Source: Chrysopilus asiliformis (Eukaryota > Arthropoda > Insecta > Diptera > Rhagionidae). From it: a DNA stretch of 64,000 bases. Each line of letters opens with the position of its first letter. Position 1 is the first letter of the stretch. The notes under the pieces were generated by a model. That model had not been told where the DNA came from. It saw nothing but the letters and a program-made list of their open reading frames with translations, and did not search any database. The stretch covers positions 84,072,148-84,136,147 of the forward strand of contig OZ035960.1 in assembly GCA_964034945.1 (NCBI GenBank), in the 5' to 3' direction. Of the stretch, positions 20,669-33,312 are shown piece by piece. The position numbers and the translations under genes are program-made.

Positions 20669-22380
20669 GATTGAGTTACAGACTTGATTTTTTTTACAGA
20701 CTTACAGACTTGTAAATTTATTTCATACTGTTGTGCATTTTGTTGAAAATGCGAAATGGTTTGCCATTGTCATTTTACGCATAAAGTGAAGTAAATTTAA
20801 AATCTATGTGTAAGTTTTTAAAATATACTCACAGCTGCACCAATCAAGATAAATAAATGACAAGCTCTCAAAAAATGTGATTTTTGCATTACATATATGC
20901 ACCAGTGGCCATTAACGGGTTAAAACGACAAAGGAAAAATTTTTATCAAAAATTACAAATACAAAATATTCAAAAAATGATGACTGAATTATTTAAAATA
21001 TTGGGAGCATAGTCCCCTGAATTATTTAAAATACACGAACAGACCTTTTTATTTTTTGACATTATATTTTAGGTTAGACTATATTTACTTTCTATTGGAA
21101 CTTCTCGGTTCATAGGTAATTAAAAAAATATAACAAAATGTTAAATTATTTTTGTGGATGTTTTCACATCCAAAAATCCCCTTAAAAGGTCAGGCATGTT
21201 TGCTCTGAAACCCCATTAGGAGCCTGTTTCTGGCACGGAAGCTTTACCAGCTTCCACACAGACTTACAGGATTTTGGTGAGGTAAGATTCGATTCGACTA
21301 TTTATACTCCGATTGCCACAGACCTTATACGAATTATAAAGGAAGACAAAATAGCTCGCGACCTTTCTAGCGCGAGTTATTTTGTCTTCCTTTATAATTC
21401 GTATAAGGTCTGTGGCAATCGGAGTATGTTTATTTTTAAACAAAATATCATTATTTTATGAATGACGACTGAATAATACATTGACGTCTCTTTCAGAGCT
21501 GACAAAACGATCAGCAAACGCTCATCTTTGATGAACATTCATTTCTTGGTATAGCGGGATACTTCGTACCTATATTGTGTACGTAAATTTTTTTCTATAT
21601 GCTTACTGGTATATTCAGAGAAAACAAGAACAAAAAATAACAGCAACGAATTTCTATTGGAAACGAATCTCTGAAAATCAAAAGTGAAAAAAATGCGAAA
21701 CATTGATATACATTTTCGGTTTGATAAATAAAAGAAGGAAAACCCCAAAATCAAATAAGGACGGTGGGGCATTGGTAAAATGAGCCTTTTTTCCACTTTT
21801 GATGACATAAGCAAAAACAAAACGTGCCAAAGAAGAGGCAAATATTGAAGCATTACACCCTTTCACAGCAATTTCGTTACAAAAACAAGCCAGACGAAAA
21901 CACAGATCTGACGAAAACACACTGACGAAAACACAGATCTTAAAGAAAAATTCTAAGAAAATATTCTAATGCCGCGACTGCTTGAGACTTGATTCATTTA
22001 TCTCCCCAATAAATATTTATATACATAGATATTCGAATACATAAACAGCAACATTTAGTCCTCGATTATGCATATTCAAAGGTTGGAGTCAATAATAAAT
22101 CGTAATCAAGCGTGAAAATATGATATTATTAAACTGAATTCTAATATTCCAGTTATATCCCAGCACATTTTATTTGAATGAAACAGTTTTATAATAAAGG
22201 TTTTATAATTATTTTCTCCACGTTAACTCTTTCATCACAGTAAGTATTCATGCATTTATCAGTAAAATAATATAAATATTTCAGTTTGGTTCTGGTTTTC
22301 CGAAAATAGTATTGAAAATAAAACTTTGTAGTGAAAAAGAATCACAATCCCTTGTTGAATACGCGCTAAAAAAAATTTTT
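20669..22380. other. No gene seen apart from a MITE
   Basis: AT-rich sequence with the hairpin MITE at 21304-21427. The minus-strand open frames at 21.5-21.9 kb have no domain and poor composition. Confidence 0.45.
21304..21427. repeat. Near-perfect hairpin MITE
   Basis: Arms of about 57 bases (ATACTCCGATTGCCACAGAC ... AAATAGCTCGCG and complement) separated by about ten bases. The arms are almost identical, so it is probably recent. Confidence 0.92.
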
Positions 22381-22414
22381 TAGCTGTACAAAAACTCAAT
22401 CAAAAGATGTTTTA

Positions 22415-23245
22415 TTGGTTTTTGGCTGCACATATTCTACCGAATTTAATCAATGTACTGGTACGGCTTTTGTACTAAACTACAAAACGTACTTAGGCAT
22501 GCCCAGCTCTGGCCCGGACCTTGCATCATCAGATTATAATTTGTTTAGGTGTCTTCAAAACTCACTAGGTGGAAAAAAATTGTGTTCTGTAGCGGACTGC
22601 AAAAAGCACTTGTTACAGTGGTTCACAAAAACCCACAGAATTTCCACTTCGACTGAATTGTGGTTTAGCAGGACAAATGATAGAAGGTGCTCTAAGAAAG
22701 CGGTGTGCTTGACTGAGCGTTGGAATAAAAGTGTCCATAATTTTGGCGAATCAAAAACAATAGCTTTGGACTACTCCAAAGCTTTTAACCGTGTTTGGCA
22801 CAAAGCTTTGCTGACAAAGATAAGAGCTATCGGTCTAAATCCTGCAATACGGGATCGTTCAATACGTGTTGTATTAGATGGATTCAAGTCTGATTTCTTC
22901 AAAATTACCTCTGGTGGTCCTCAAGGCTCAGTTCTAGCTCCTACGCTCTTCTTAATATTTATCAATGATCTACTGTCTCTCAATCTCAATCCGCTATACT
23001 GTTTCGCTGATGACAGCTCCCTTGACGCCTCTTACTATTTCGATTCACTTGCAGAATCGAACGCCATTGCAGTTCGATCGAAACGCAATGAGCAAATTGG
23101 ATCTTTGAATTCTGATTTAAACACAATTCTTGCTTGGGGAATCAACCGTGTGGAATTCAACGCATCTAAAATCCAATCAATGCTGTTGCCGATGAATTGT
23201 GAAAAATCCCCCGAAACGGTCGATATTATGAAATTAAATTGCTGA
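22415..23245 (+). pseudogene. Chimeric open frame: mariner transposase tail joined to LINE reverse transcriptase core
   Basis: 276 residues, with no ATG at its start (first usable codon TTG), uninterrupted to TGA 23243. Residues about 30-115 match a mariner transposase C-terminus: GPDLASSDYNLFRCLQNSL, with the third catalytic Asp in PDLASSDY, then DCKKHLLQWF and ERWNKSVHNFGE. From about residue 118 it becomes a jockey/CR1-like non-LTR reverse transcriptase: LDYSKAFNRVWHKALL, SGGPQGSVLAPTLFLIFIND and CFADDSSLD, with the catalytic FADD. About ten residues are missing between IRD and RSIRVVLDG compared with relatives. The remaining LINE parts are absent. Probably two transposon fragments that happen to be in frame; whether it is expressed is unknown. 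Confidence 0.8.
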
Positions 23246-24230
23246 AAATAAAAGCTAACGATAATTTTGTGGAAATAATGGAATTACGTACAGTTTAAAA
23301 ATTTGACAATAATTCTATTAGATTAATTTACAAAAAAAAATTAGCGGAAATTTGAAACTAGAATAAAGCTAAATTGATGAATAATCGATATATGGAAGAG
23401 GAATCGTTGTCTTTCTGCTTTTCTTTCTGCTTGGCTTTGTTCACCGCCACCGCTAAAACGGACAGTAGATGAATTAAGGCAACCAGAAGTAACTGATTCT
23501 GAGTTGAATTGAAATTTTTTTATTTATATGTTGAATATCAGCCGATTTATGCTGCGTTTGGCTTTTCTGCTCAAGTGCAAGGATGATTTGAGCTCCCTTT
23601 TATTGTTTTTCATAGGTGGTCGTCGAAAATCTCCCGAGGAATAGCTTTTAATTCTTGAACGTCGAAGAAACGGAACCACATCGATGAATCATAAAACAAT
23701 GGCATAGAATCAAAATGCTTTCGTAGAAATCTTCGCACCCAAAACGTATGTGCCAGTTAGCGATGCGAATTAAATTAAACAAATATTCATACGTGATTAT
23801 AAAATACGTGGATATAATACGATGTAGAAAAAAAATTAAACGTTGTAGGGAAAGACCGGATTACCCTCTAGTTTAACCAGCAAAAAGAAATTTCACAGTA
23901 CTTGCGATTATTTGCTTTTATTTCCTTAGGATCCGAAAGAAATTCCTGCTCGCCAATTTGCACAATTTCCAGACAGGATAAAGTCGGCGACATCCAATCC
24001 GGCTATTAAAGATTTTATTTATTACCACTACACTTTACTTAATATTTGATTAAAACCTACTCTTTCCCTTAACTTTTGAGTTCGACCGATCTAGTCGAGT
24101 GTAATTTCTACCAGCCACTGAATAATGATTTGCAAAATTTGAAATTTTCAAATTTTACACTAAATTTTCGAAACGCCTAACACGACACCTTGCGACAATT
24201 TATCTAAAGTCAGTGGCCAATTTAATCCCT
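23246..24230 (+). other. No clear gene; one exon candidate
   Basis: A possible terminal exon at 23930-24049 follows acceptor tttatttccttag and encodes 39 residues starting DPKEIPARQFAQFPDRIKSA. It looks protein-like but has no recognised family. The rest shows nothing. Confidence 0.3.
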
Positions 24231-24478
24231 TCAGGATATTAGCGTACCTATGGCAACGCTGCTACTGTCAAATTGATCGTCGTCATAACAGGTAGGATAT
24301 TGTTTTGTTTATTTATCCTTTTAGTTAATTTTTTCTATATTTTTCAGGTATACATGATCATCCTAGATCCACCGGGGAGTCTCACGAGCAGAGTATCGAC
24401 AGGATGAACTGGACGATATCTAAGCAAAGAAGTAGACGGCTAGACGGACGAGGATCAACATAAATAAATAAATAAATT
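24231..24478 (+). CDS. Possible short spliced gene end
   Basis: An intron of 56 bp (24292-24347; AACAG|GTAGGA ... TTTTTCAG|GT) has the same length as that of the mucin-like gene. Across it, one frame is open from about 24246 through RTYGNAATV to a tail including ESHEQSIDRMNWTISKQ, stopping at TAA 24461. AATAAA repeats follow at once. No start codon is visible in that frame and I recognise no domain. Alternatively, it is a retroposed fragment with an AAAT tail. Confidence 0.28.
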
Positions 24479-26420
24479 TTAAGGCAATCTTTAGTAACTA
24501 TTAAAAGGGAAAAATTAAAACAGAAGCATGCCCTAATAAAAGGTTAATTTCAATGTTTTTTTTTCTTTATTTTTTAGATATTTGGGTTATAATCACCGAC
24601 ATCATAAACTTATATCAAACTTCACAGCAAATTCATTCAACAAGCATGAAACGAAAATGTAGTTTGATAAAATAAACGCTTTCTGACTTGTGGGTATTAT
24701 TTTGTTGATTTGACTTATTTCCTTTAACGGATATGAGCTAAGTCCAAGAGGAAACAGATTCAATTTCCTGTCAGCATCAGATATTATATAAAGTTGAAGA
24801 ACATACTTTTTTTGCAGTAACAAAATAATTCCATTACGAAATTAATTAACCAAAAAATTTTTTTAACACGAATCTACTATATAAAATCGGATGTCTTTTA
24901 TGCCTGGAAACAAAAAAAATGTCTTTTTGGCACGAAAACCACGCAACCGATTTTGACGCGGACGATAAAGAATACTCAAATATTTGAAAATCTTGAATTG
25001 ATAAGGCTCGATAAGTTACGCTCATTATTACCCAAAATTGTAGTATTGATTGTTAACAGTGAATACATCTTTGAAATAAGAAGTTATTTTAAAGGGGGAA
25101 TCTCTGTATCGGGCTGGAAAGCCACTCAACCGATTTTGATGCAGTTTTTTGCAAAATGTAGCTTAGTGTTCTGTGAACGTTATAAGCTATTTGCGGTTTC
25201 TCTAGCCTTACCTCTTTTTACCACCCAGGACTTTCTGAATGTCTTGACAGAATGTGTGGCCCGATATGGCTGAAAATTTCTTCAATATAAATTAGCTGTA
25301 TGTGATAAAATCGGCTTCCTCTGACCCCCATTTGAGTATGGTTTTAAATAATGTATCGGTGATCCGCCTACTCAAACCATTTCCTCCCTTGAAATATCTT
25401 CACTTACTCAAACCACTTCCTCCCTCGTTAGACGAGCCCCCTCTCTTCCTATCTCCTGAACTACTAAATGCAATTTGATACTAGTTTTGGCGTGCAGTTC
25501 ATCATTTAAAAAAACTTTCGGCCACACTTTATACGAACCCCATTTCTTGCTTAGAAGAACTACTAAATTGCTTTTGCTATCCCATTTAATACCGAAAAGC
25601 ACGGGCACATGAGGTGTGGTAATCGTCTGAGAGCGGGCAGGGAGTTTATAGCAGCTTTGGTTGAAATGATGTCTATTTTCATCAACTTATTTTGATAGAG
25701 CTTTCAAGACAAAATCTTTAGTACAGGTGTCAATACGTTATTTATTATTTGTTTTGAATGATTTTATATATATATTTTCTTTAACCCTCTAGCCGGAATG
25801 CCCGCCTTAAGGCGGGCTTCAGGGAATTCGCTTGTTTATAACGGGTAACAATTTTAAGCGTCGGAAATCGCCGGAACGTGTTACACTGACTTTTGTAAGT
25901 TATCGCTTTACATGCTGGAAAAAATTTAACCCTGTACGTTGTCTTGGTTACGGTCTGTCGCAAGTTGAAAGTCATATTTTGGTGAAATTTTTGGTGAAAT
26001 ATTCCGGTTAGAGAGTTAATAGTTTAATTGTCTATTTATTGATTATTATTTTAGAATGCCTAAGGTAGTATGCATCATTGAAATATCTATTTTTTTTAAA
26101 TAAAGTACTCTTTTAGAATAATCTTTTATTAGATATCCGATAATATTAAATGTCACCTTACCCTAAAATGCTTGAAATATCCACGGCAACAACAAAATAA
26201 AAAATTAAAGTTTTTCAGTTTATATGGAATTTTATCCAAAAAAAAATCTTTTTTAAAAGCTTTTATTTAGCTCGCTATCTTGTCTGTTTGTTTGTCTGTT
26301 TGTCTGTCTGTCAGATCAAATCTTGCAACCCAATTTTGACCCACTTCCACTTGTCCGATTGACTTGAAATTTTGCACACTTATATAAGTCCGATGACAAT
26401 ACAATATTTTCACTACTTCG
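24479..26420. other. No gene; repeat fragments
   Basis: About 24885-25300 is a dispersed repeat with duplicated lines such as CGCAACCGATTTTGACGCGG and CTCAACCGATTTTGATGCAG. About 26270-26400 holds a GTCTG/GTTTG microsatellite followed by GACTTGAAATTTTGCACA, the same module pair as in the mini-me-like repeats. No gene is supported. Confidence 0.45.
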
Positions 26421-26423
26421 TCC

Positions 26424-27160
26424 TTATAAGGATAACGGAAGGTCCTGTAAGGATAACGTGATTATCCTTTTCTCCAAATTTTCCGGAAAAAAATCTATCC
26501 TGGGGGTTTTTGGGGTCGCTGAATCCGAATCTGTCATTAAAAAGTCAGTAAGGATAACGGAAGGTCCTGTAAGGATAACGTGATTATCCTTTTCTCCAAA
26601 TTTTCCGGAAAAAAATCTATCCTGGGGGTTTTTGGAGTCGCTGAATCCGAATCTGTCATTAAAAAGTCTGTAAGGATAACGGAAGGTCCTGTAAGGATAA
26701 CGTGATTATCCTTTTCTCCAAATTTTCCGGAAAAAAATCTATCCTGGGGGTTTTTGGGGTCGCTGAATCCGAATCTGTCATTAAAAAGTCAGTAAGGATA
26801 ACGGAAGGTCCTGTAAGGATAACGTGATTATCCTTTTCTCCAAATTTTCCGGAAAAAACTATCCTGGGGGTTTTTGGGGTCGCTGAATCCGAATCTGTCA
26901 TTAAAAAGTCTGTAAGGATAACGGAAGGTCCTGTAAGGATAACGTGATTATCCTTTTCTCCAAATTTTCCGGAAAAAAATCTATTCTGGGGTTTTTGGGG
27001 TCGCTGAATCCGAATCTGTCATTAAAAAGTCTGTAAGGATAACGGAATGTCCTGTAAGGATAACGTGATTATCCTTTTTCTCAATTGTTCCGGGAAAAAA
27101 TATATTCTGCGGGTTTTGGGGTTCGCTGAATACGATTCTCAAGTTAAAAAGCCTGTAAGG
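26424..27160. repeat. 122-bp minisatellite, about six units
   Basis: The unit starts GATAACGGAAGGTCCTGTAA and includes GGGGTCGCTGAATCCGAATC. Unit starts at 26431, 26553, 26675, 26797, 26917 and 27038 (spacing 122, 122, 122, 120, 121). Single or paired relatives occur at 32960, 44040 and 52130 (the latter two reversed). Confidence 0.95.
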
Positions 27161-27218
27161 ACATCTCAAATGTAAAACTATATATTCGAAGACTAAAAAG
27201 AACAAAATAAAAAAAATA

Positions 27219-27464
27219 AAAAAATTTTTTTAAAAAAAGCTTTTATTAAAAAAAATGCACTAAAAAGAAAAAAATAATTTTCTGGACGCTGTGTATCACA
27301 AATATAAAAGCTTTTAAAAAGCGAGATAAAGCATAAAACAATAAAATAAACATTTATCTCGCTTTTTAAAAGCTTTTATATTTGTGATACACAGCGTCCA
27401 GAAAATTATTTTTTTCTTTTTAGTGCATTTTTTTTAATAAAAGCTTTTTTTAAAAAAAATTTTT
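27219..27464. repeat. Long palindrome, arms about 110 bp
   Basis: Left arm 27219-27330 and right arm 27353-27464 are nearly perfect complements around a 22-base loop. They include TGTGTATCACAAATATAAAA and AAAAAGCGAGATAAA. A diverged palindrome of the same family lies at 37185-37375, again next to a 122-bp-type unit. Confidence 0.93.
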
Positions 27465-29729
27465 TATTTTTTTTTTGTAATTTTTTTCAAAAACTAGAGC
27501 AGATCTGGCCAAACCACTTACAGATTCGAAATCAACGACGTTAAATTATTCTAAAAAGATTGTAAAATACTTGGCAACATAAAAAAAGTCGTTTTTTGTC
27601 AGTTAGTGTAATGTGGAAATTGGTATTGACGGGTCGGGTCGACTTTGGGTCAATATTCGCTTTATGAAAATTCTGCAGTGATAGAGCGGCATTTGACGGT
27701 TGTCGCGTCAGTGATAAGCTCTAGAGCCTGAATGCCAGTTTCTCTTGGAAAGCGCATGTAAAGGGGGAAGGGTTGACACTGTTGCCAATAGGGTTACCTT
27801 AAAGCCCCCGCTTTAAAAAAAAAGAAAACAGTTTTCGTCGCGAAAGCTTGTTGAACCGATTGGTTTGAAAGTTGGAATAAATGTTCGCCGGAAGCCGTAT
27901 GTTAACGGAATAGTTCATAGACAAGTTTAAATATGACGAAACTTTTTAGTCGCTGTTTTTTTTTCCAAGAACGTGGTTAAGCATATGATGATTTTGGGAT
28001 ATTTCACATAATTTTTTCTTCTGCATAGTTTTAAAATCTGTCATTTTGTAAATATCGTGAAATAAAACTGTTCCGTTTCCTGATAAAATGGGGGTTTGGG
28101 CAAATAGCCGTTCATTACAGAAGAAATGAAATATTTTGGCATTAATGGAAAAAGAAAGTTTGGTTCAATAAATTTAACCCCATTCAGCTAGTATCCATAT
28201 AAAGACTTGTTTTTCCTACAGAATTCTTCAATACAGTTTTTTTATGTTTTCAAGCAGTTAAAATGAATACGTACATAACTGGAGTTCCTTGAAATATTTC
28301 ATTACCATGAATGGTCATATCACATATGCGGTTGTGAATACAATAGCCGAGATACATAAAATTAATGGTATGGAAAACGAAAAGAAATATGAAATGTTTC
28401 CTTCGATGTTTCCCCTTTTACAGTTCATAGCACGAATAGCCATATAGAAATTCAAATAATATGTAAGTAATCATATAAACCCATTTATGCAAAGTTGAAA
28501 AAGAAATAGAAATTTAAATCCTTATTTGCTCAATCGCAGATTTTTGTCCACACATCTACAAACTTTAGGGAAATGCAAAATGAATATCTAAAAGGTAATA
28601 ATAACCCAGGTTTTATAGAGACCAAAAAAAAATATCTATAATATTTCATATTTCCTACGGATGTCTATAAGAAATCAATTTGTTTATTTGTGATGCCATC
28701 AGTTTCATTTCCTTTTTATTATATGTATCTTCAACGAATTCCATATCTAGGTCAAAACAGATTTTCTGCAATCGTCACCATATGGAAAACACATTTTTAT
28801 GTTTTGTAAATAATCTGACGTTAGCAGTTCCTTGCAAAGAATTATTCCCATTATTTTTAAAAGAAACTTTTTTCCAGAAAATCAGAATGCTGACCAAATG
28901 GTTTCTTTCAAATTTAGAGAGGCATCAAAAAAAGAAAACTTTGATTACTTTGGAAATAAGAAGAGACGCCTTCCTGGAATATCGGCAATTGATACTTGAA
29001 GTAGTACATACTTAAAATTCTTATTAAATCTGAAAATTCTAAAGAAAGAGGGGGAGTTTGTTTAACTACTCTGTAATATTTTATCTAAGTATTTTTTTAT
29101 TACTAGTCTAGTCAGTTAGATAGACATTCCAGTTCACTAATATATTCAATTAAATATTATATATTTATTTATGTAAATCCTATGTAAACAGAAAAAAGAT
29201 TTAATTATTTTTCGTGATCCATCCTTTTTCACGAATTTGTTTAATTTTTTTAAACAGCTTCTTCCGCGAAAAACCTTTTTTTTTTGTTTTCTGTCTGTGA
29301 CAATTTTTCATAAACTTTTTATTTCCTTGTGACAAAAAAGAATAAATCTGAAGGTTCTATCTTTCGTGCTCCGGAGCAAAGGTTAAAAAAATCCCCTGAA
29401 CATTCGAAGTTAAAACTGAATCACGAATAACCTCGGGACATATCAGAATACCAATCTATTTAACTCGTCTTTATTTTTTACCAGAATATTTTCATATCTG
29501 TTCAATTTTTAAAAGCTTTTATTTAAAATTTTGGAAATGGTTAAATCGACTTTTATTTGTAGCCCAGTTAATTTACTACAAGTTTAATCCAAATGTCTTC
29601 TCTCTAAAATTTGAGAGATATTTGAGAAAATTCTAGTTTTTCATCGATTTTATAGACTATGTCGACGTTTTTTCATGTATGATGAAAACATAAGAAAAGG
29701 GACAGTTTTTTTTATGCTATATCTCCTTT
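27465..29729 (+). other. No clear gene; one exon candidate
   Basis: At 28879 an acceptor (cttttttccag) precedes a segment open in two frames to about 29013. One reads NQNADQMVSFKFREAS..., the other KIRMLTKWFLSNLERH.... Neither is recognised. The rest is AT-rich with nothing seen. Confidence 0.3.
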
Positions 29730-29739
29730 CTGGTGCATC

Positions 29740-30015
29740 TTCATCATCATCCCCGGCGCTACAGCTCTCGAAGAGCCTGGGCCTCCTCAACTGAAGTTTC
29801 ATAACAATTTCTTCCCTGCTTCGCACCTACAGTTTTACATAGATTGCGAACCATGGACATTTGTAAAGTTTTTACGTAGCAACCCATCAACAGCAGAGGC
29901 CGTGATAGCAATCTAGACCGATGATGTCGTTAATACCAAGCGGCAACTACAGCGTGCGACAGTCGGGAATTGAACCTCCGACCTCCAGAATAAGTACTCT
30001 ACCACTTGGACTACG
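29740..30015 (-). mobile_element. Full-length tRNA-derived SINE
   Basis: Minus orientation, 276 bp, bounded by the direct repeat CTGGTGCATC at 29730-29739 and 30016-30025. Read in sense it starts CGTAGTCCAAGTGGTAGAG (A box), has B box GGTTCAATTCC, a body shared with 1893-2213, and a GATGATGATG 3' tail. SINEs of this type are mobilised by LINE machinery and transcribed by RNA polymerase III. Confidence 0.93.
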
Positions 30016-30025
30016 CTGGTGCATC

Positions 30026-31420
30026 ATAGGAGAAGAAAATCTGATATAACTCAAGTTAACCTTTGTATGAAAAGGTTAACTTAGCATGGAAGTCAATGTC
30101 TTTGGCGAAAATTTTCATAATAAAAAGTAGTAGAGGTCGGTCAAATAACAATCCTTCTACGACTAATGCTTCAAAAATTATAGAGTAACGAACAGAATTT
30201 TCACTTAAAAGATAACTTTTGTACGAAGTCATTGGAGGGGACTGGAGATAGTGGTCAATCTCCTTCTCGAAAATATTTATCATGAAAAAGTAGGGGGTGT
30301 TGGTCATACAATGTGTGTTGCTACTATTGGGTTTTAAAAAATTGAAATCCTTTTCGAAAGTAACATAACTTTTGTCTGGAAGCCCATGCCCATACAAAAG
30401 TTATGTTTCAAGTTAAAATGATTACAAGATTATCTATTTTAACGACACTTTAAAAACGCGAAACATTCAAGAATAAATTTCGTAGCAATAAATATGCGTA
30501 AATTTTCATTTCTGTCACAAGTACAGCTGGAATAAAAAAAAACTGAGGACTAATTTCACATCTAACAATATTTTTTTGGATTATGATGGTTATACTATCA
30601 AGTGATCCGAACGCGATTGTCAGGGAAAATAGGGAGGGACATACAGACGGACGGACAGACGGACAGACATGCGGAAATCAAAATCTTTTGTCATTCCAAA
30701 CACCCTGATATTCATTTTTGTATCCGACGATTGGTTCGATTGGTTCAAACGGTATACTAAATCTAATATAGTTCCATATGAAATATCATATAAAAACCCA
30801 CCTTTAAGATATAAATCTACAGACTTTTTAGTGAACATCAAAAGAGAAGATTCCAAAATTGTATACCTAGTAGTTTTTTTTACAGAAATATCAATGTTTT
30901 TAAAAGAAAACCATTCGTAGTTGCACTTGCAATGTTAGCCCACTTCACCTTATACGAGTATGCCATGATGAAGCACCTTTTTTGATATTTTATGGCTCTT
31001 TAGAACTTTTTTACAACATCTATTTCACACTTTTTTTTCAGGATTACAACCAAATCCCGCCTTCCCTACTTCGTCGAAAATTTAAGTATTTCGCGAGCAG
31101 AAATAATAATTTAATAAATTATACCTTACCGCGGTTAGATTATATAGGTGGGTTTTACATTATAGAAAATTCTTGACTCTGAATTCTAAACCCAGGACAG
31201 AATGAATCGGAAAGTGTGATTAAAATTAGGGTTGTAATGAAAGTACTTATAGCGTAAGCGAAAACAAAAGTGAAAATATTTTTTTGCGAAAACGAATACG
31301 AAAGCGAATAATGAAACACCCCTTCCTTAATATTTTAACCAAAATCAAAGCTGGGCATATAATAAAATAAAATGATTAAATTACTATTCCTTATTCATGA
31401 TTATACTCTATAGGATATAT
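30026..31420 (+). other. No clear gene; old mini-me-like copy and one exon candidate
   Basis: 30630-30760 is a diverged mini-me-like repeat in minus orientation (GACGGACGGACAGACGG). At 31042 an acceptor (ttttttttcag) starts a segment open to TGA 31176 (DYNQIPPSLLRRKFKYFASR...), or in another frame to 31113. Family unknown. Confidence 0.35.
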
Positions 31421-32020
31421 AATATAAAAGTATATTAGATTTACCATTTGTAACGCATCGAACCAATCGTCGGACACAAAAATGAATACCAGGGTGTTTG
31501 GAATGACAAAAGATTTTGAATTCCGCTTGTCCGCTTACCTGTCGGTCCGTCTGTCTGTCAGTCTGACTGTCTGTCTATCTATCCGTTTGTCCGTCTGTCT
31601 CTCTGCCCGACAGTGACTACCAAAACTCACGAAGGGATTGAGCTAGAGACTTGAAATTTTTCACGGGCAAAATTGGGCCCTCCCTTGCCCTCTCGTCAAT
31701 ACAAACGAAAAAGGTTCTTGCAATTGCAATTTTCTTGAAAACTGTGAGTCATATTGAAAATTTATAAAGGTAAAATATGTTTGGAATAGAATTTTACATA
31801 ACTTATCCATACATCAAGATCCAATCGGATCACTGCTCTCCCATACAAATTGAATACCTGTTTTCTCGAAAACTGTGCTTTGTATTGAAAAATTTATCAA
31901 GATTAAAGTGTATTAAATACGATTTTACATAAATGATCTATAAATCAAAATTCTTTTAAACCGCTCCTTCCGCCCTCCTCCATACAAATTGAATAATTTT
32001 TTCCTATTTACTCAAAAATG
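31421..32020 (+). mobile_element. Diverged mini-me-like GTCY repeat
   Basis: Keeps ATTTACCATTTGTAACGC, the GTCTGTCTGTC tract and GAGCTAGAGACTTGAAATTT, but is much more diverged than copies A-I, suggesting a long-lived family. Confidence 0.6.
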
Positions 32021-32064
32021 GTGAGTCGTATTGAAAAAAATATTAAGATAAAATCGTTTTAGAA

Positions 32065-32657
32065 CAGTGTTCAAAACGCTCCCATTTCTAGTCTTTCGTT
32101 CTGCTCTCAAGGAGAGATTGAAATCGGTGGAAAATAAAAATCACTCTCTAGAGAACGAAATTCGGCAATTCAATAAAACGCTTCAAAGAACGAGAACGAA
32201 ATTATGGTTTTTACGTTCTTGCTCTAAGATCTTTACATTTGCGCTTTGCTTTGACGTTCTTTGAGAACAGAACTTTAATGCTGAGAGCGAAATATCGTTC
32301 TCTCACTAGTAAAATACATACTTATATGTGTGTGTGCATCATACCAAAAAGCCATCGCTCGAGGCTTAGATTCTTTTTTATGGGAGATCCACAAACTGCT
32401 TTGAATAAAGAGCGAAAACTTAAATAGAAACCATTTCGTTCTTAACTTGGGAGAACGGAGGGAAAACGAAAAATGTGCACCGATCGTTCCGATTCCTACG
32501 AACAGTACCGCGGAGCTCAAAATTTCTGTCTTTAAAGAACGATTCATTTTCGTTCTTGAGAACGGGAGTCGGAAACCGCAGCAAACGTTCTTGTTGTTGG
32601 GAGCGAAACTTTTAAGAACGAAAAAAATGAAATAACAAAATAAAGTTTTGAACACTG
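32065..32657. mobile_element. hAT-like MITE
   Basis: Ends CAGTGTTCAAAAC and its complement, flanked by TTTTAGAA (32057-32064) and GTTTAGAA (32658-32665), an 8-bp duplication with one mismatch. The interior is rich in GAACG/CGTTC motifs. The same family forms the outer element at 38779-42221. Confidence 0.8.
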
Positions 32658-33098
32658 GTTTAGAATATGATTTTACATAACCCTTCCATACATAAAAATC
32701 CAACCGTACTCTAATACAAATTTTCAATAAAAAATTTATCTGCCCTATGAAGTACTTGACAATATTGGTCCCTGGCAATTGTAGGTTTTCTTATGTTTTT
32801 AAAAGCCTTTATTTAGTTTGATGTTTGTTTGCCTGTGTGTTTTTTAGGGTCAAATCTTGTAATCTAATTTTAGTCAACTTTCACTCATCCGATTGACTTA
32901 AAGTTTTGTACACATGCGTAGCTCTGGTGACAATGCAATATTTTCACTATGTTGTTCTTTTAAGGACAACGGGAGGTCCTGTAAGGATAACGTGATTATT
33001 CTTTTTCTAAAATTTTCCGGGAAAAATCTCATCTGGATGTTTTTGATGCTCTAGAGTCAAAAAGTCGATATGGATATCTCAAAAGCAAGAATATATAT

Positions 33099-33312
33099 GT
33101 AGGAATCCAGTTTTGGGTTTCCCGAGTGTAGTTGGATGACACGGTTAAATAAAACAAAGTTTATTAAAAATATAACGATTTATTGTCCGAATACGTCCGT
33201 TCGGCTTGATGGCGCGTTTTACACTCCTTTCTATCTGTTCAACTGTCTTCGTCTCTGTCTTTCCCGTCAGTCTTTCATCTTCTTCCACTGTCAGTCTTGC
33301 CAGAATCCCACA
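33099..33312 (-). repeat. Gypsy 3' LTR
   Basis: 214 bp. The ORF stop codon lies 20 bases inside this LTR, so the last residues (GFWQD) are LTR-encoded. Confidence 0.95.

Noticed and set aside
26424..27160. CRISPR-like regular repeats
   Set aside because: Units of 122 bp without spacers, in a eukaryotic repeat context.
32239..32778. Frames within the hAT-like MITE and its right flank
   Set aside because: GAACG/CGTTC repeat translations without homology; the element has no transposase.
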